Assembly (NCBI RefSeq): GCF_010078385.1
Contig: NZ_SIJC01000011.1
Coordinates: 1-64,000, forward strand
DNA length: 64,000 bases
From: Chengkuizengella sediminis
GTDB taxonomy: Bacteria; Bacillota; Bacilli; Paenibacillales; KCTC-33759
Direction: 5' to 3'
This document shows positions 34,329 through 42,941 of this stretch, one piece after another (the stretch's first letter is position 1; every line of letters begins with the position of its first letter). The notes beneath the pieces are model-generated. The model searched no databases, was not told the DNA's origin, and was given only the letters and a program-made list of their open reading frames with translations. The translations under genes were made by a program, and so were the position numbers.

Positions 34329-35594
34329 TTATGTTTGAAACCAGTTTAAATCATACTCATAGTTATAATGTGCTGCTCCTTCAATGGCACGATATGGAAT
34401 GTGCCCTGTTGCTTTCATCGTATCTCCCTCTTGTACAAATACGTCGATTGCTTTTGGCTTTGGATCTTCTACAATTTCACTAATAGATTTACAGTATCGC
34501 CTTCCTGTCTTTGGATCTTGCTCTAAATGCACAATAAAGTGTAATGCAGATGCAGCATACCCTATTTTCTCTTCTTGAGACAATAAAGAAGCTTCCTGAC
34601 TCATGGATAACATTGAAGGTATTCTTTTGTGTAATGCTTCCTGTGCCGAACTAGCATGAATGGTAGACATAGATCCTTCATGACCTACTAGCATGGCTTG
34701 AAGCATATAGAAAATGGCACCATCGCGCACCTCAGACACGATAACGCGAGTTGGCTTCATCATAAGTCCTTGTTTTAATAATAATCCTAATGGAATGGCT
34801 CCTGTGCCCTCAACAGAAGGAGGTCTGGCTACAAGTCTTCTTAAATGAGGTACATCTATTGGACACTCCATTACTTCTTCTATTAACAAAGGATGCTCAT
34901 CATTCTTAAACATACTACTTGCAATGGCGATCATGGTTGTTTTCCCTGTACCCATACCACCGATAAAAAGAATATTTCGTTTGCTTTCAATTAGGGCTTT
35001 AAAAAATTCTCCTGCTTGTTTAGAAAAATATCCATTATTGATTAAATCTTGTACAGTAGGTACGCTTGCAAACTTTCTGATTGCGACACTAGGATGTAGT
35101 GAAACAGGAGGAATAGATACTGCTGTTCGCCATCCTTCTGGTAATGTGAATGTAGCTAAAGGGTTTGATATATCTACACGAGAACGAGATAACAATGCTA
35201 GTTTTTCAATAAACATCATTAATTGATTTTGATCTCTAAATTTGCCTTCAAAATTAAATTTTTCTCCCCCTTTTTCATAGGTAATATCATCATGTTTATG
35301 AATAATAATATCCGATACAGCTGGGTCTTTTGTTAAAGAATCAATGACACCGTATCCTCTAATGTCAACGATGATCTCATCGATAATATCAGATGATTCT
35401 TGGTAATTACACCCCTTATTTTGGAGAAAATCTTGCAACCTACGTAAAACATTTTCTTCTTGAGAAAAATCTAACTTCTTTTGTCGTATTTCATTGGATA
35501 AGTATTCTCTAGTTGCAATGATTAATGATTCCTTGTTGTGGTTGTGTTTCATATCTGTTTGTTGAGTGTTTTTAAAGACCGATGTATTATTCAT
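34329..35594 (-). CDS. cpaF: Tad pilus secretion ATPase CpaF/TadA, 421 aa
   Basis: Walker A GGMGTGKTT at residues 212-220, Walker B-type IVSEVRDGA, and the His box GHEGSMSTIHASSAQEALHK are all as in CpaF/TadA/VirB11-family secretion ATPases. ATG 35594 has GGAGGAG six nt upstream; an earlier TTG at 35615 is less likely. It powers pilus assembly with TadB and TadC encoded upstream. Confidence 0.93.
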   Translation of the reverse strand: MNNTSVFKNTQQTDMKHNHNKESLIIATREYLSNEIRQKKLDFSQEENVLRRLQDFLQNKGCNYQESSDIIDEIIVDIRGYGVIDSLTKDPAVSDIIIHKHDDITYEKGGEKFNFEGKFRDQNQLMMFIEKLALLSRSRVDISNPLATFTLPEGWRTAVSIPPVSLHPSVAIRKFASVPTVQDLINNGYFSKQAGEFFKALIESKRNILFIGGMGTGKTTMIAIASSMFKNDEHPLLIEEVMECPIDVPHLRRLVARPPSVEGTGAIPLGLLLKQGLMMKPTRVIVSEVRDGAIFYMLQAMLVGHEGSMSTIHASSAQEALHKRIPSMLSMSQEASLLSQEEKIGYAASALHFIVHLEQDPKTGRRYCKSISEIVEDPKPKAIDVFVQEGDTMKATGHIPYRAIEGAAHYNYEYDLNWFQT

Positions 35595-35621
35595 TTTTTT
35601 CTCCTCCAAATCCAAAAGGGG

Positions 35622-35658
35622 TTAAAAAAGTTGCCAATATTGATGACAACTTTTTTAA
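35622..35658 (-). terminator. Attenuating terminator after the pilin gene
   Basis: TTAAAAAAGTTG/CAACTTTTTTAA, a perfect 12-bp stem between the pilin and cpaF genes. It would let the pilin be made in excess. Confidence 0.7.
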
Positions 35659-35674
35659 CATAACATTGTGTGTA

Positions 35675-35878
35675 CTAACCGTCATCTACTGTAGTATTTA
35701 AGAACGTATCCTTTAATTCTCCAAATTTTGTATTGATAGCATCTCCCATTAGAGTTAGGGCAGCGATTCCTGCTATAGCGATTAGTGTCCAAAGAAGTCC
35801 TTGTTGAACAAAATCTCCTCTCTTCCCCCCAAAAATATGTTTTACTTTTACATAAGTTTTAATTGAAACATCTTTCAT
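35675..35878 (-). CDS. Flp-type major pilin, 67 aa
   Basis: Short length, a basic leader (KVKHIFGGKRGDFVQQ) and the hydrophobic core GLLWTLIAIAGIAALTLMGD followed by a short tail match Flp/TadE-like prepilins; processing probably occurs at GG or RG before DFVQQ. It is bracketed by two terminators (35622-35658 and 35917-35945), consistent with independent high-level expression. Its place between TadC and CpaF supports a major pilin role. Confidence 0.75.
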   Translation of the reverse strand: MKDVSIKTYVKVKHIFGGKRGDFVQQGLLWTLIAIAGIAALTLMGDAINTKFGELKDTFLNTTVDDG

Positions 35879-35916
35879 TAGTAAAAACCTCCTATTTTTC
35901 TTTTCATAAATAGAAA

Positions 35917-35945
35917 AAGTCGTTCTTTACTAGAAAGAACGACTT
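35917..35945 (-). terminator. Intrinsic terminator after tadC
   Basis: AAGTCGTTCTTT/AAAGAACGACTT, 12-bp stem, followed by CTTTTTC on the minus strand; it separates tadC from the pilin gene. Confidence 0.8.
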
Positions 35946-35948
35946 GTG

Positions 35949-36797
35949 TTAGAAAATATCTCTAAATGTTATTGTAAGTGGACCGAGCAAAAATGAAACG
36001 ATAGAACCAAATATCATCATCAACGGTACGAGCAATTTTGCTTCCGTTTTCCCTGCAATTTCTTCAATTTTTGCTTGTCGTAATTCTCTTAGATGTTTTA
36101 CAATTTCTACTACTGATTCTGAAAACCCACTAGAACCTGTTTCTATAGCTTGTATAAGTTGATCCATAAATGCAAACATTTCTTGCAGATCTACTTTTTT
36201 CGAACATGCCATGAAGGCTTTATTTGCTGGAACACCAAGACGAACTTTATTTATGGCGTCTTGTATTTCATCAAACAGAAAATTATCGCGGCCATCTATT
36301 GCTTTTTGAAGTGCCTCGATAGGGGGAAGCCCTGCCGAAACTCCAACTGCAGTGAGTTCAGCAAGTGAAAGCACTTGTCTGGCCATCAAAGCCTTTCTCT
36401 TTTTCCATTTACTTTCAAGTTGTGATTGTACAACGAAAATCAAAATAAAACTAAGCAGTATAATCAAAGGTTGGAATAAAATGATCCCTATAAATAAACT
36501 ACAAAAAACTAATAGCCATTGAGTCCCAATCACATGTTTTGCCTTATCTTTTGGATACCAATTTTTTTCAAGCAAATTTTCAATTTTATCATGTCTTTTC
36601 TTAAATAAACTATTGTTTGATAAAACATGTTCATAAAATTTAGCACCAATATCTCCTATTGTATGGATTATCTCTTGCTTAAGCGTATTTTTTTTCTCGT
36701 TGTTTGGAATTGAAAAACTTTTGTCCAAAATAGCTTCAGGGATAAGAGCAGCAATGATTAGAAATACGGATGCACCTATCATGATTGAATAAATCAT
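35949..36797 (-). CDS. tadC: Tad pilus inner-membrane protein TadC, 282 aa
   Basis: ATG 36797 follows AAAGGAG by six nt (an upstream ATG at 36827 lacks a ribosome site). A type II secretion F domain (AELTAVGVSAGLPPIEALQK, then FMDQLIQAIETGSSGFSESV) is flanked by membrane helices at both ends, ending in PLMMIFGSIVSFLLGPLTIT. It pairs with TadB to form the membrane platform on which CpaF acts. Confidence 0.85.
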   Translation of the reverse strand: MIYSIMIGASVFLIIAALIPEAILDKSFSIPNNEKKNTLKQEIIHTIGDIGAKFYEHVLSNNSLFKKRHDKIENLLEKNWYPKDKAKHVIGTQWLLVFCSLFIGIILFQPLIILLSFILIFVVQSQLESKWKKRKALMARQVLSLAELTAVGVSAGLPPIEALQKAIDGRDNFLFDEIQDAINKVRLGVPANKAFMACSKKVDLQEMFAFMDQLIQAIETGSSGFSESVVEIVKHLRELRQAKIEEIAGKTEAKLLVPLMMIFGSIVSFLLGPLTITFRDIF

Positions 36798-36813
36798 AAG
36801 TTTCTCCTTTAAA

Positions 36814-37641
36814 TTAAATATCGTCAAAATTCATTATTTTAAAGATAAAATACCATGCAAAAGCAGTTAATAGTATTCCAATCACAAAAAATATCCTTGC
36901 TTCATGTAGCAAAGATTGATACAGCTCAGGTGCCATAAATTTAAATGTAAACAATATCATAATAGGTATGATGCTAATTGTAACAGCACTGATTCTTTGA
37001 TAAGTTGTTTTTGCTTTGATCTTTTTATCAATTTGTTTTCTTTCTCTGATGCTATTAGACAATGATTTCATAACCGTCGGAACTTCTTTACCTCCAACAG
37101 TTGTTGCTAAATATGTTGCATGATAGAGCATTTCAATTTCAGGTGATTCATACTTTTGTGAGAATGCTTTTAATGCTTGGCTTAATGTCTTTCCACCATA
37201 TTGTACTTGATTCACAATGGTTTCAAATTCTTCTTTTAAAGGAGAACTAACATAATTTATTGTTGATTTGTAAGCATCTAATAAAGTAAGTCCTCCACGA
37301 ACAGTGGAAGAAATCACCATGCACGCTCCTTCTAATTCTTCTAATACTTTTTTTCTTAAAAAGTAAAACTTCCATTTATGAACGAGTACAGGGACTTTTC
37401 TGGCTAGTAAAACACCAAATGGAGCAGCAATAATTCCAACTATAAATGAAAGTACTAAGTTGAAGATTAGAAAAACAAAAACAGCTCCAAATAAATCTAG
37501 AGTCCAAGGTGGAATATCTTCAAATGTGAACTTCTTTTTTTCTTCTGTTTTATCAAAAGCTTTAAATTTTGAACCAGGAATAAAACTAATTGTGATTAAA
37601 AAGACAGAAAGAAAAAATAGTATTGGAATTGCAATGATGAT
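36814..37641 (-). CDS. tadB: Tad pilus inner-membrane protein TadB, 275 aa, non-standard start codon
   Basis: The T2SSF domain (GGLTLLDAYKSTINYVSSPL, TTVGGKEVPTVMKSLSNSIR) with flanking helices is clear. The first ATG (37320) would remove the N-terminal about 107 residues, including two membrane helices (IAIPILFFLSVFLITISFIP; FGAVFVFLIFNLVLSFIVGI) that TadB proteins have. The frame stays open back to the cpaE stop TAA, directly followed in frame by ATC ATC ATT. AAGGAG lies 8 nt before the first ATC, so initiation at ATC or ATT is likely; readthrough from cpaE is the alternative. Confidence 0.8.
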   Translation of the reverse strand: MIIAIPILFFLSVFLITISFIPGSKFKAFDKTEEKKKFTFEDIPPWTLDLFGAVFVFLIFNLVLSFIVGIIAAPFGVLLARKVPVLVHKWKFYFLRKKVLEELEGACMVISSTVRGGLTLLDAYKSTINYVSSPLKEEFETIVNQVQYGGKTLSQALKAFSQKYESPEIEMLYHATYLATTVGGKEVPTVMKSLSNSIRERKQIDKKIKAKTTYQRISAVTISIIPIMILFTFKFMAPELYQSLLHEARIFFVIGILLTAFAWYFIFKIMNFDDI

Positions 37642-38922
37642 TTAAACCACTCCTTTTCCTTTAAAGATTCGTCTAAACCAAGGAAGTTTGGTATGTCTTT
37701 TTGTGATTGCTCCTTCAGGTAAAATTTCTTGAGCTAGTCTATATATAGCGAATCCGAATGGTGTTTTTGATAAGTCTTCATTGATCCCTAATTTGGTTGT
37801 TCTGTACTTTTCTACTTCAGGATCGTATGGAATACTAGCAAATAGTGGTAAACCTATTTTTTGTGCTGATTCCTCTAAGCTGTAAGGCATTTTGTTAGGA
37901 ATTTTATTAAAAACTAATCGAAATTTTTCAATTGGCAGATTTAGTTTTCGAACAGTTCTTTGAGTGAATCCAGACGAGATATCAATCTGATCAAGATCAG
38001 CACCCGTTACGAATAATATATTGTCACTAAGTTCTAAGGCTTTTGTGTTGTTCTCTCTCAAATCATCAGACATATCAAATATGATAATATCAAAATGTTG
38101 CTTTAAAATATGGGTAACTTTTTCTATTAACTGTCCTGTCATATATTTTTCATCTTCAACGTTCCAAGGTGAAGATAAAAAGTACAAATTCTTTAAAGAT
38201 GTTTCAGTCACGTATTGAGATACTTTATCCCAAGAACGATAATCCCGATCCTGAAATGTTTCCCAATTCGTAATGACGTTATTTGGTGGACTATCATTTA
38301 CTAGGAAATAACCAAATTTTCTAGCTATGTCGCTGCCTTCTCTTGTGTGATCTAAATCAATGATGCAAACCCTTAGTCCGGATTGTTTTCCTATGATGTT
38401 TGATAAGTAAGTTGTAACGGTTGTTTTTCCTGCCCCCCCTTTTGGAGAGTAAACTGAGAAAATCCTGTTTTTTAAAACTCCTACTTTCGCTGTTTTCGTT
38501 TCAAGTCTTTCTTTTCTTACTTTATTATCTGTTTTTTTGATTTCTTGCATATCTGGATCTAAAGTAACATTTGAATTCACAGCATTGATTTGAATTGGTT
38601 TATATTTACTAATGCTCTCGGTTTCTGTTCCTCTACAAATTGCAATTGCACCTAATGTAGCGAACTTTTTCCATATATTTAAATTGAAATCTATAATGGA
38701 TACCCACACTCTAATATTGATTCCTGGTTTAAAATCTTGTAGAAGGGCGTAAGAATCTTCTTCGTTAAAACCTATTAATACCGCGTCATAACCTGTTGTT
38801 TTGAGAAAATCTGCTGATTGAGCTACGGAAGTTGCTATAGCTACTACGTTGTGATTTTTTTCAGTAATATGAAACGTTTGCTCTTCTACAAATACTGACT
38901 CCCCACATAATAATATGTTCAC
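37642..38922 (-). CDS. TadZ/CpaE-like localisation ATPase (copy A), 426 aa
   Basis: The N-terminal part (residues 1-100) is receiver-like (NILLCGES, TTGYDAVLIGFNEEDSYALL), followed by a linker and a MinD/ParA ATPase domain with intact deviant Walker A SPKGGAGKTT (159-168) and FDIIIFDMSDDLRENN as Walker B. This is the CpaE/TadZ layout. GTG 38922 overlaps the TGA of cpaB, so the genes are coupled. TadZ localises the pilus machine in the cell. Confidence 0.87.
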   Translation of the reverse strand: MNILLCGESVFVEEQTFHITEKNHNVVAIATSVAQSADFLKTTGYDAVLIGFNEEDSYALLQDFKPGINIRVWVSIIDFNLNIWKKFATLGAIAICRGTETESISKYKPIQINAVNSNVTLDPDMQEIKKTDNKVRKERLETKTAKVGVLKNRIFSVYSPKGGAGKTTVTTYLSNIIGKQSGLRVCIIDLDHTREGSDIARKFGYFLVNDSPPNNVITNWETFQDRDYRSWDKVSQYVTETSLKNLYFLSSPWNVEDEKYMTGQLIEKVTHILKQHFDIIIFDMSDDLRENNTKALELSDNILFVTGADLDQIDISSGFTQRTVRKLNLPIEKFRLVFNKIPNKMPYSLEESAQKIGLPLFASIPYDPEVEKYRTTKLGINEDLSKTPFGFAIYRLAQEILPEGAITKRHTKLPWFRRIFKGKGVV

Positions 38923-39674
38923 TGCTCATCACCTTCATTTTCAGTATCTTCAATTATTGTTGTCTCAATTACATCAGTGGTATCGAATATTTCTATTTCC
39001 TCTGTTTCACTAAAAAAAGAATCGAAGAAAGAGTCAAATGCCTCTTCATCTGATTCATATCCCAGTGGAATTAAACTTACAAAAGTATCAGCCCCACCTG
39101 CCATATAATCAACATATTCTTCTACTAAATCAGTGGATAATGCAACTTTTATTGATTTATTTTCTAGACCTTTATCATCATCTTTCGGTGTACCTTCTAA
39201 TACTTCAACTCGTTCTGCAAATCTAATTCCTGTCTTAATGTTGTTGTCTATGATATACAAATCGATTTTATCTCCTGTTTGAACAGTTCCGCCGACTGTA
39301 TTGTTAGTGGAAAGAGGTATTGCTATAGCTCTTGTATTCGCATCTTCAAATTTCAACAGCTTTCCAGACATTTTAGTTTCTGATGCTTCTACTAGCATTC
39401 CTAATCGAAGGACTGATCCTCTTAAAGTAAAACCTTTTAGTATTTTTCCTTCAACGACCTTTGGATCTGTTATTAAATCAGATGGCACAACTGCTTTGGG
39501 TAATTCTTTTTTCTCAAACATATCCGGACCAAGAGCATTGCTTGTATTTACATTTTCCTTAAAAACATATGTTTCCACTGTTTCATTTTGTTGAAAGATA
39601 GATACATAGCTTGCTCCAAAAGCCAGTAAACCTAATACTAATCCGAAAATGATTAGAGTCACTCGTTTTTTCAA
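38919..39674 (-). CDS. cpaB: CpaB/RcpC-like pilus protein with SAF domain, 251 aa
   Basis: TTG 39674 is preceded by AAAGGAGG. One N-terminal membrane helix (LIIFGLVLGLLAFGASYVSI), then a SAF domain (PDMFEKKELPKAVVPSDLIT; GSVLRLGMLVEASE; AIAIPLSTNNTVGGTVQTGD). This matches CpaB/RcpC proteins, which stabilise or guide the Tad pilus across the envelope. The C-terminus is acidic. Confidence 0.85.
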   Translation of the reverse strand: MKKRVTLIIFGLVLGLLAFGASYVSIFQQNETVETYVFKENVNTSNALGPDMFEKKELPKAVVPSDLITDPKVVEGKILKGFTLRGSVLRLGMLVEASETKMSGKLLKFEDANTRAIAIPLSTNNTVGGTVQTGDKIDLYIIDNNIKTGIRFAERVEVLEGTPKDDDKGLENKSIKVALSTDLVEEYVDYMAGGADTFVSLIPLGYESDEEAFDSFFDSFFSETEEIEIFDTTDVIETTIIEDTENEGDEQ

Positions 39675-39694
39675 AATTAATTGCCTCCTTTCTT

Positions 39695-40756
39695 TCAATC
39701 GATTCCAAGTTGAGATGCTAATTCAGCGATACTTACATCAAAAGGATATCTATAATGAGCAGGTTTTCTCTCTGCATATGAGGATGCAACTTCGTCCGAG
39801 TCTTCAATAACAATGATAGGATTAAAATCTTGTTCTACTAATGTGATAAATGAATGTCTTAATGGTTTAGATGCATCTGCTTTATTCATTACAATCACAA
39901 CTTTGGACATATCCAATTGATCAATGTTCTCTTTAAATTTCATATAGTCTGATTCTGAAGGATTTAACACCACTATAATTTTTGCTGACAATTCAATAAA
40001 TTGTTTAAAGTATGGATTTTGATTTGGTAGGTCTACAACAATAACATTAGCAGGTGTATTTAAAGCTTCATTTAAGACTCCTGTATTTTGTTTAGTTAGA
40101 GCAATATCACCATATTCAGTAGAGTGAATACCTTCGGTTTTATCTGCATTAAAATGAAGAGATACTTCACCACTCATGGACATATCTATTAATCTACTAA
40201 TTAATCCACGAGCATTATAAAAAGCAGATAAAGAAGCTGATACAGTAGATAATCCAACCCCTCCATTAAATCCTAATACGGATATGATTTGATTATCAGA
40301 AACAACATTTAATTCTGATTTTTGAATTTCGTTTTGTTCACTTGTTATAGCAATCTCTTGATGTACTTCACTTGTAATTTGAGTTATTGGTTGTTCATAA
40401 TCCATGAACACTTTTGGATCTGGTAAAGCAGGTTCTTTTATGAGTTTTTCTATAACTTCTTTAATCTTGGACATTCTCCATTCAGTTCCTGTTAAAATAT
40501 ACTCTTCGGGGACACCTGCTAATTTTGAAACTTCTAAATATCTGGAACCTATTTCATCTTCTTCACCTGTCAAAACGACAAATGGAATCATCCCTTCTGT
40601 CTCTCTTATCAGATAGTTTATAGTTAGAGGATCTTGTTCATTTGAACGCACAACAACTATAATTTTTACTTCTGTATCATGTAAGGTGTCGATCATCTCA
40701 TATCTTGAATCGAACATCCTCTTCACCATTTCATCTGACTGTATAAATAATTTCAT
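39695..40756 (-). CDS. TadZ/CpaE-like protein with degenerate Walker A (copy B), 353 aa
   Basis: ATG 40756 lies 9 nt after GAGAGG. A receiver-like N-terminus (VKIIVVVRSNEQDPLTINYL) precedes a ParA-like domain whose P-loop reads GFNGGVGLSTVSASLS: the conserved GKTT has become GLST, so the catalytic lysine is lost. NVIVVDLPNQNPYF is the Walker B strand. It is probably non-hydrolysing and may pair with one of the intact copies encoded on either side. Confidence 0.75.
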   Translation of the reverse strand: MKLFIQSDEMVKRMFDSRYEMIDTLHDTEVKIIVVVRSNEQDPLTINYLIRETEGMIPFVVLTGEEDEIGSRYLEVSKLAGVPEEYILTGTEWRMSKIKEVIEKLIKEPALPDPKVFMDYEQPITQITSEVHQEIAITSEQNEIQKSELNVVSDNQIISVLGFNGGVGLSTVSASLSAFYNARGLISRLIDMSMSGEVSLHFNADKTEGIHSTEYGDIALTKQNTGVLNEALNTPANVIVVDLPNQNPYFKQFIELSAKIIVVLNPSESDYMKFKENIDQLDMSKVVIVMNKADASKPLRHSFITLVEQDFNPIIVIEDSDEVASSYAERKPAHYRYPFDVSIAELASQLGID

Positions 40757-40773
40757 CCACAACAACCTCTCTT

Positions 40774-42264
40774 TTAGATAATATTTAATTTTTTAAACCC
40801 TTTGTCGATTGGCTCTTTGAGTTGATTCTTTTTTACAAAAATTGCTGCTGTTTTCTTACTCGATGCTAATTCAATATTTTGTATATCATCTGGGATGATA
40901 AAAGAGCATTCAATTCCCATTCTCTTCGCAACATCCCAAGGTTCAAGCGTTCCTCTGCCAGCTTCATATCTATTAATAATTAAATGAATACGATTAATTA
41001 GTTCTTTTCCTTCTTTATCTAGGAACCTTCTAATGATGGATACAGAAAGAGATTCAGGAATTGCAATTAAAAATAACGTATTACACTGACGTAATACGCT
41101 CATAGTAGAAAAAGATATTAAGTTTCCAAAATCTATAATAATAAAATCATATTTTGATTGTATGTCTTCTAACTGTATAGATGATAAAGAATAGATAGTA
41201 ACACCACCTAAAATAGCTGATTTTTTAGGTAATGAAACATCATCTTGGAATGACATCATTGTAGCGCCTCTAGAATGCTCGTCTGCATCGACTAATGCCA
41301 CTTTAAACCCTTGATACTGAAGGAATGCAGCTGTATTACTAGATATCGTTGTTTTACCTACTGAACCTTTTGTACCGGAGAAGAATCCGATGACTTTACC
41401 TGCATTTTGAGGTTCTCTCTTGTTCTTTTTAATATCTTGTGTGTTTTGTGGTATTTCTTCTGATACGGTTTGACTCCCAGTTATTTTGATATTGGGATTA
41501 GGTACGGGTGTTAATTCAAAAATAACATCAAGTGATCTTTGAACCAATTGCTCTTTCTCTGGTTTATTATTTACATCTTTATTACTCTTTTTTATTTTTG
41601 AATGTACTTTTGACCTGCTTTTTAGTTTGATTTTTTTTATTTTGAATATATTAAAAAAGTCTTTCCATCTAGTCTCTTTGGTGACTACTGGGTTTATATC
41701 GTTGTCAACAGATAAATGCTCTATTGTTTGAGATTGTGTAATGATAGGTTGCTGTTCTATTGTTAAATCCGATTCTACATAAGACTTCTTATCGTTTAAA
41801 TCCTTTTTCTCTTGCTTTTTAATAGGACGTTGTATAGGACTTTGATTCATTGTGTTTTCTTCTGATGTATTTCCACTATGACTTGCAATAGTCATTTCAT
41901 TGTGTAACCAATTTTCTACATCATGAAGATCAAACTCATCAATAAAATGAATATCATAAATTCCGAGCCCAATAATATCCAATACCCATTTGCGATCTTC
42001 ACTAAAACTTTCTGGAAATTGAACAATCAAACGTAGTCTTGGTAGATTAACTCGGGTTTGTTTTAATGTATCATAAATTCCTTGTTTATCGAGTGACCCA
42101 TTATAACCGTTTATTAGTGCGACATCTGTATTCGTGTTACCATTCATTGAAAAATCCTTAAATTGTTCTAGTGTATAATCACGTTCAACAATTTCGTATC
42201 CATCTACCTCAAGAGCATCTTTAAGCCCTTCATATTCGCTGTCATAAACTAAGTGTATCCTCAT
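40774..42264 (-). CDS. TadZ/CpaE-like ATPase with long linker (copy C), 496 aa
   Basis: The N-terminus is receiver-like (MRIHLVYDSEYEGLKDALEV; IIGLGIYDIHFIDEFDLHDV). A long Lys/Gln/Asn-rich linker follows (about 140-270), then a ParA/MinD domain with intact SGTKGSVGKTTISSNTAAFL (about 285-304) and KYDFIIIDFGNL. It is the third member of the family in tandem and the longest. Confidence 0.75.
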   Translation of the reverse strand: MRIHLVYDSEYEGLKDALEVDGYEIVERDYTLEQFKDFSMNGNTNTDVALINGYNGSLDKQGIYDTLKQTRVNLPRLRLIVQFPESFSEDRKWVLDIIGLGIYDIHFIDEFDLHDVENWLHNEMTIASHSGNTSEENTMNQSPIQRPIKKQEKKDLNDKKSYVESDLTIEQQPIITQSQTIEHLSVDNDINPVVTKETRWKDFFNIFKIKKIKLKSRSKVHSKIKKSNKDVNNKPEKEQLVQRSLDVIFELTPVPNPNIKITGSQTVSEEIPQNTQDIKKNKREPQNAGKVIGFFSGTKGSVGKTTISSNTAAFLQYQGFKVALVDADEHSRGATMMSFQDDVSLPKKSAILGGVTIYSLSSIQLEDIQSKYDFIIIDFGNLISFSTMSVLRQCNTLFLIAIPESLSVSIIRRFLDKEGKELINRIHLIINRYEAGRGTLEPWDVAKRMGIECSFIIPDDIQNIELASSKKTAAIFVKKNQLKEPIDKGFKKLNII

Positions 42265-42282
42265 TACGATCCACCTTTCACT

Positions 42283-42711
42283 TTAAATTGAATTCTTAAA
42301 TGCTTGAAATTGACCTAGCAAAAAGTTTATTATCTCAGGGAAGAAGTTAATAAGAATATAACCAGTTGCAGTAATAACTATTGATATGATTCCTAAAGTT
42401 CTTAATTTTTTAAAAAATATACCTAGAAATAGGAGACCAACTGATACTGCTAATCCCCCAACTATGTATGGTATACTTCCTGCCTGTAATAAGTTGTAAA
42501 GTTCTTGACCTTTTTTCTCAACAGCAGCTGTTACTCTTTCTAACTCTATTGGCTCTATAGTATCTACAATAGAGGGTGGACTTTCAATCGTTTTAGGATC
42601 TGGTACTTCAATCTCTTTGTTGTCAGTTTTTAATTCTCCCTCAGCATATATTGTCATAGGTAATATAAAGAGAGTTACAAAGATAAAAACGATAGATAAT
42701 ATTTTTCTCAT
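42283..42711 (-). CDS. Exported/membrane protein of the Tad cluster, 142 aa
   Basis: Signal sequence MRKILSIVFIFVTLFILPMT (cleavage near YAE), an acidic Pro-rich segment, then two membrane helices (YIVGGLAVSVGLLFLGIFFK; GIISIVITATGYILINFF). The architecture resembles small VirB2/TrbC-like or pilus-basal proteins, but no motif proves it. ATG 42711 follows AGGAGG. It is the first gene of the tadZ/cpaB block. Confidence 0.5.
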   Translation of the reverse strand: MRKILSIVFIFVTLFILPMTIYAEGELKTDNKEIEVPDPKTIESPPSIVDTIEPIELERVTAAVEKKGQELYNLLQAGSIPYIVGGLAVSVGLLFLGIFFKKLRTLGIISIVITATGYILINFFPEIINFLLGQFQAFKNSI

Positions 42712-42788
42712 AACAAGACCTCCTATAAATTGTTCCTCTTATATATGGATTTCTATTTTTTATGAACCTATAAAAAGGCATAAAAAAA

Positions 42789-42806
42789 AGCCCCTTAAAG
42801 GGACTT
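42789..42806 (-). terminator. Intrinsic terminator after the 358-aa lipoprotein
   Basis: AGCCCCTT/AAGGGACT-type stem followed by eight T on the minus strand; it separates the lipoprotein gene from the Tad genes. Confidence 0.75.
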
Positions 42807-42941
42807 GGTTTTTATACTTATAAATATAAAAAAATACAGAGCGATAACATTTAGAAAATGTCACTTTTTTGGTTACAAGTTCTTCTAAATGTAAAACAAT
42901 AATATCATACAAATTATTTCCTGTAAATAATTTTTCTTATT

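Noticed and set aside
36814-37320. TadB as a 168-aa protein starting at ATG 37320
   Set aside because: The conserved N-terminal membrane part is encoded upstream in the same open frame; the short form would lack it.
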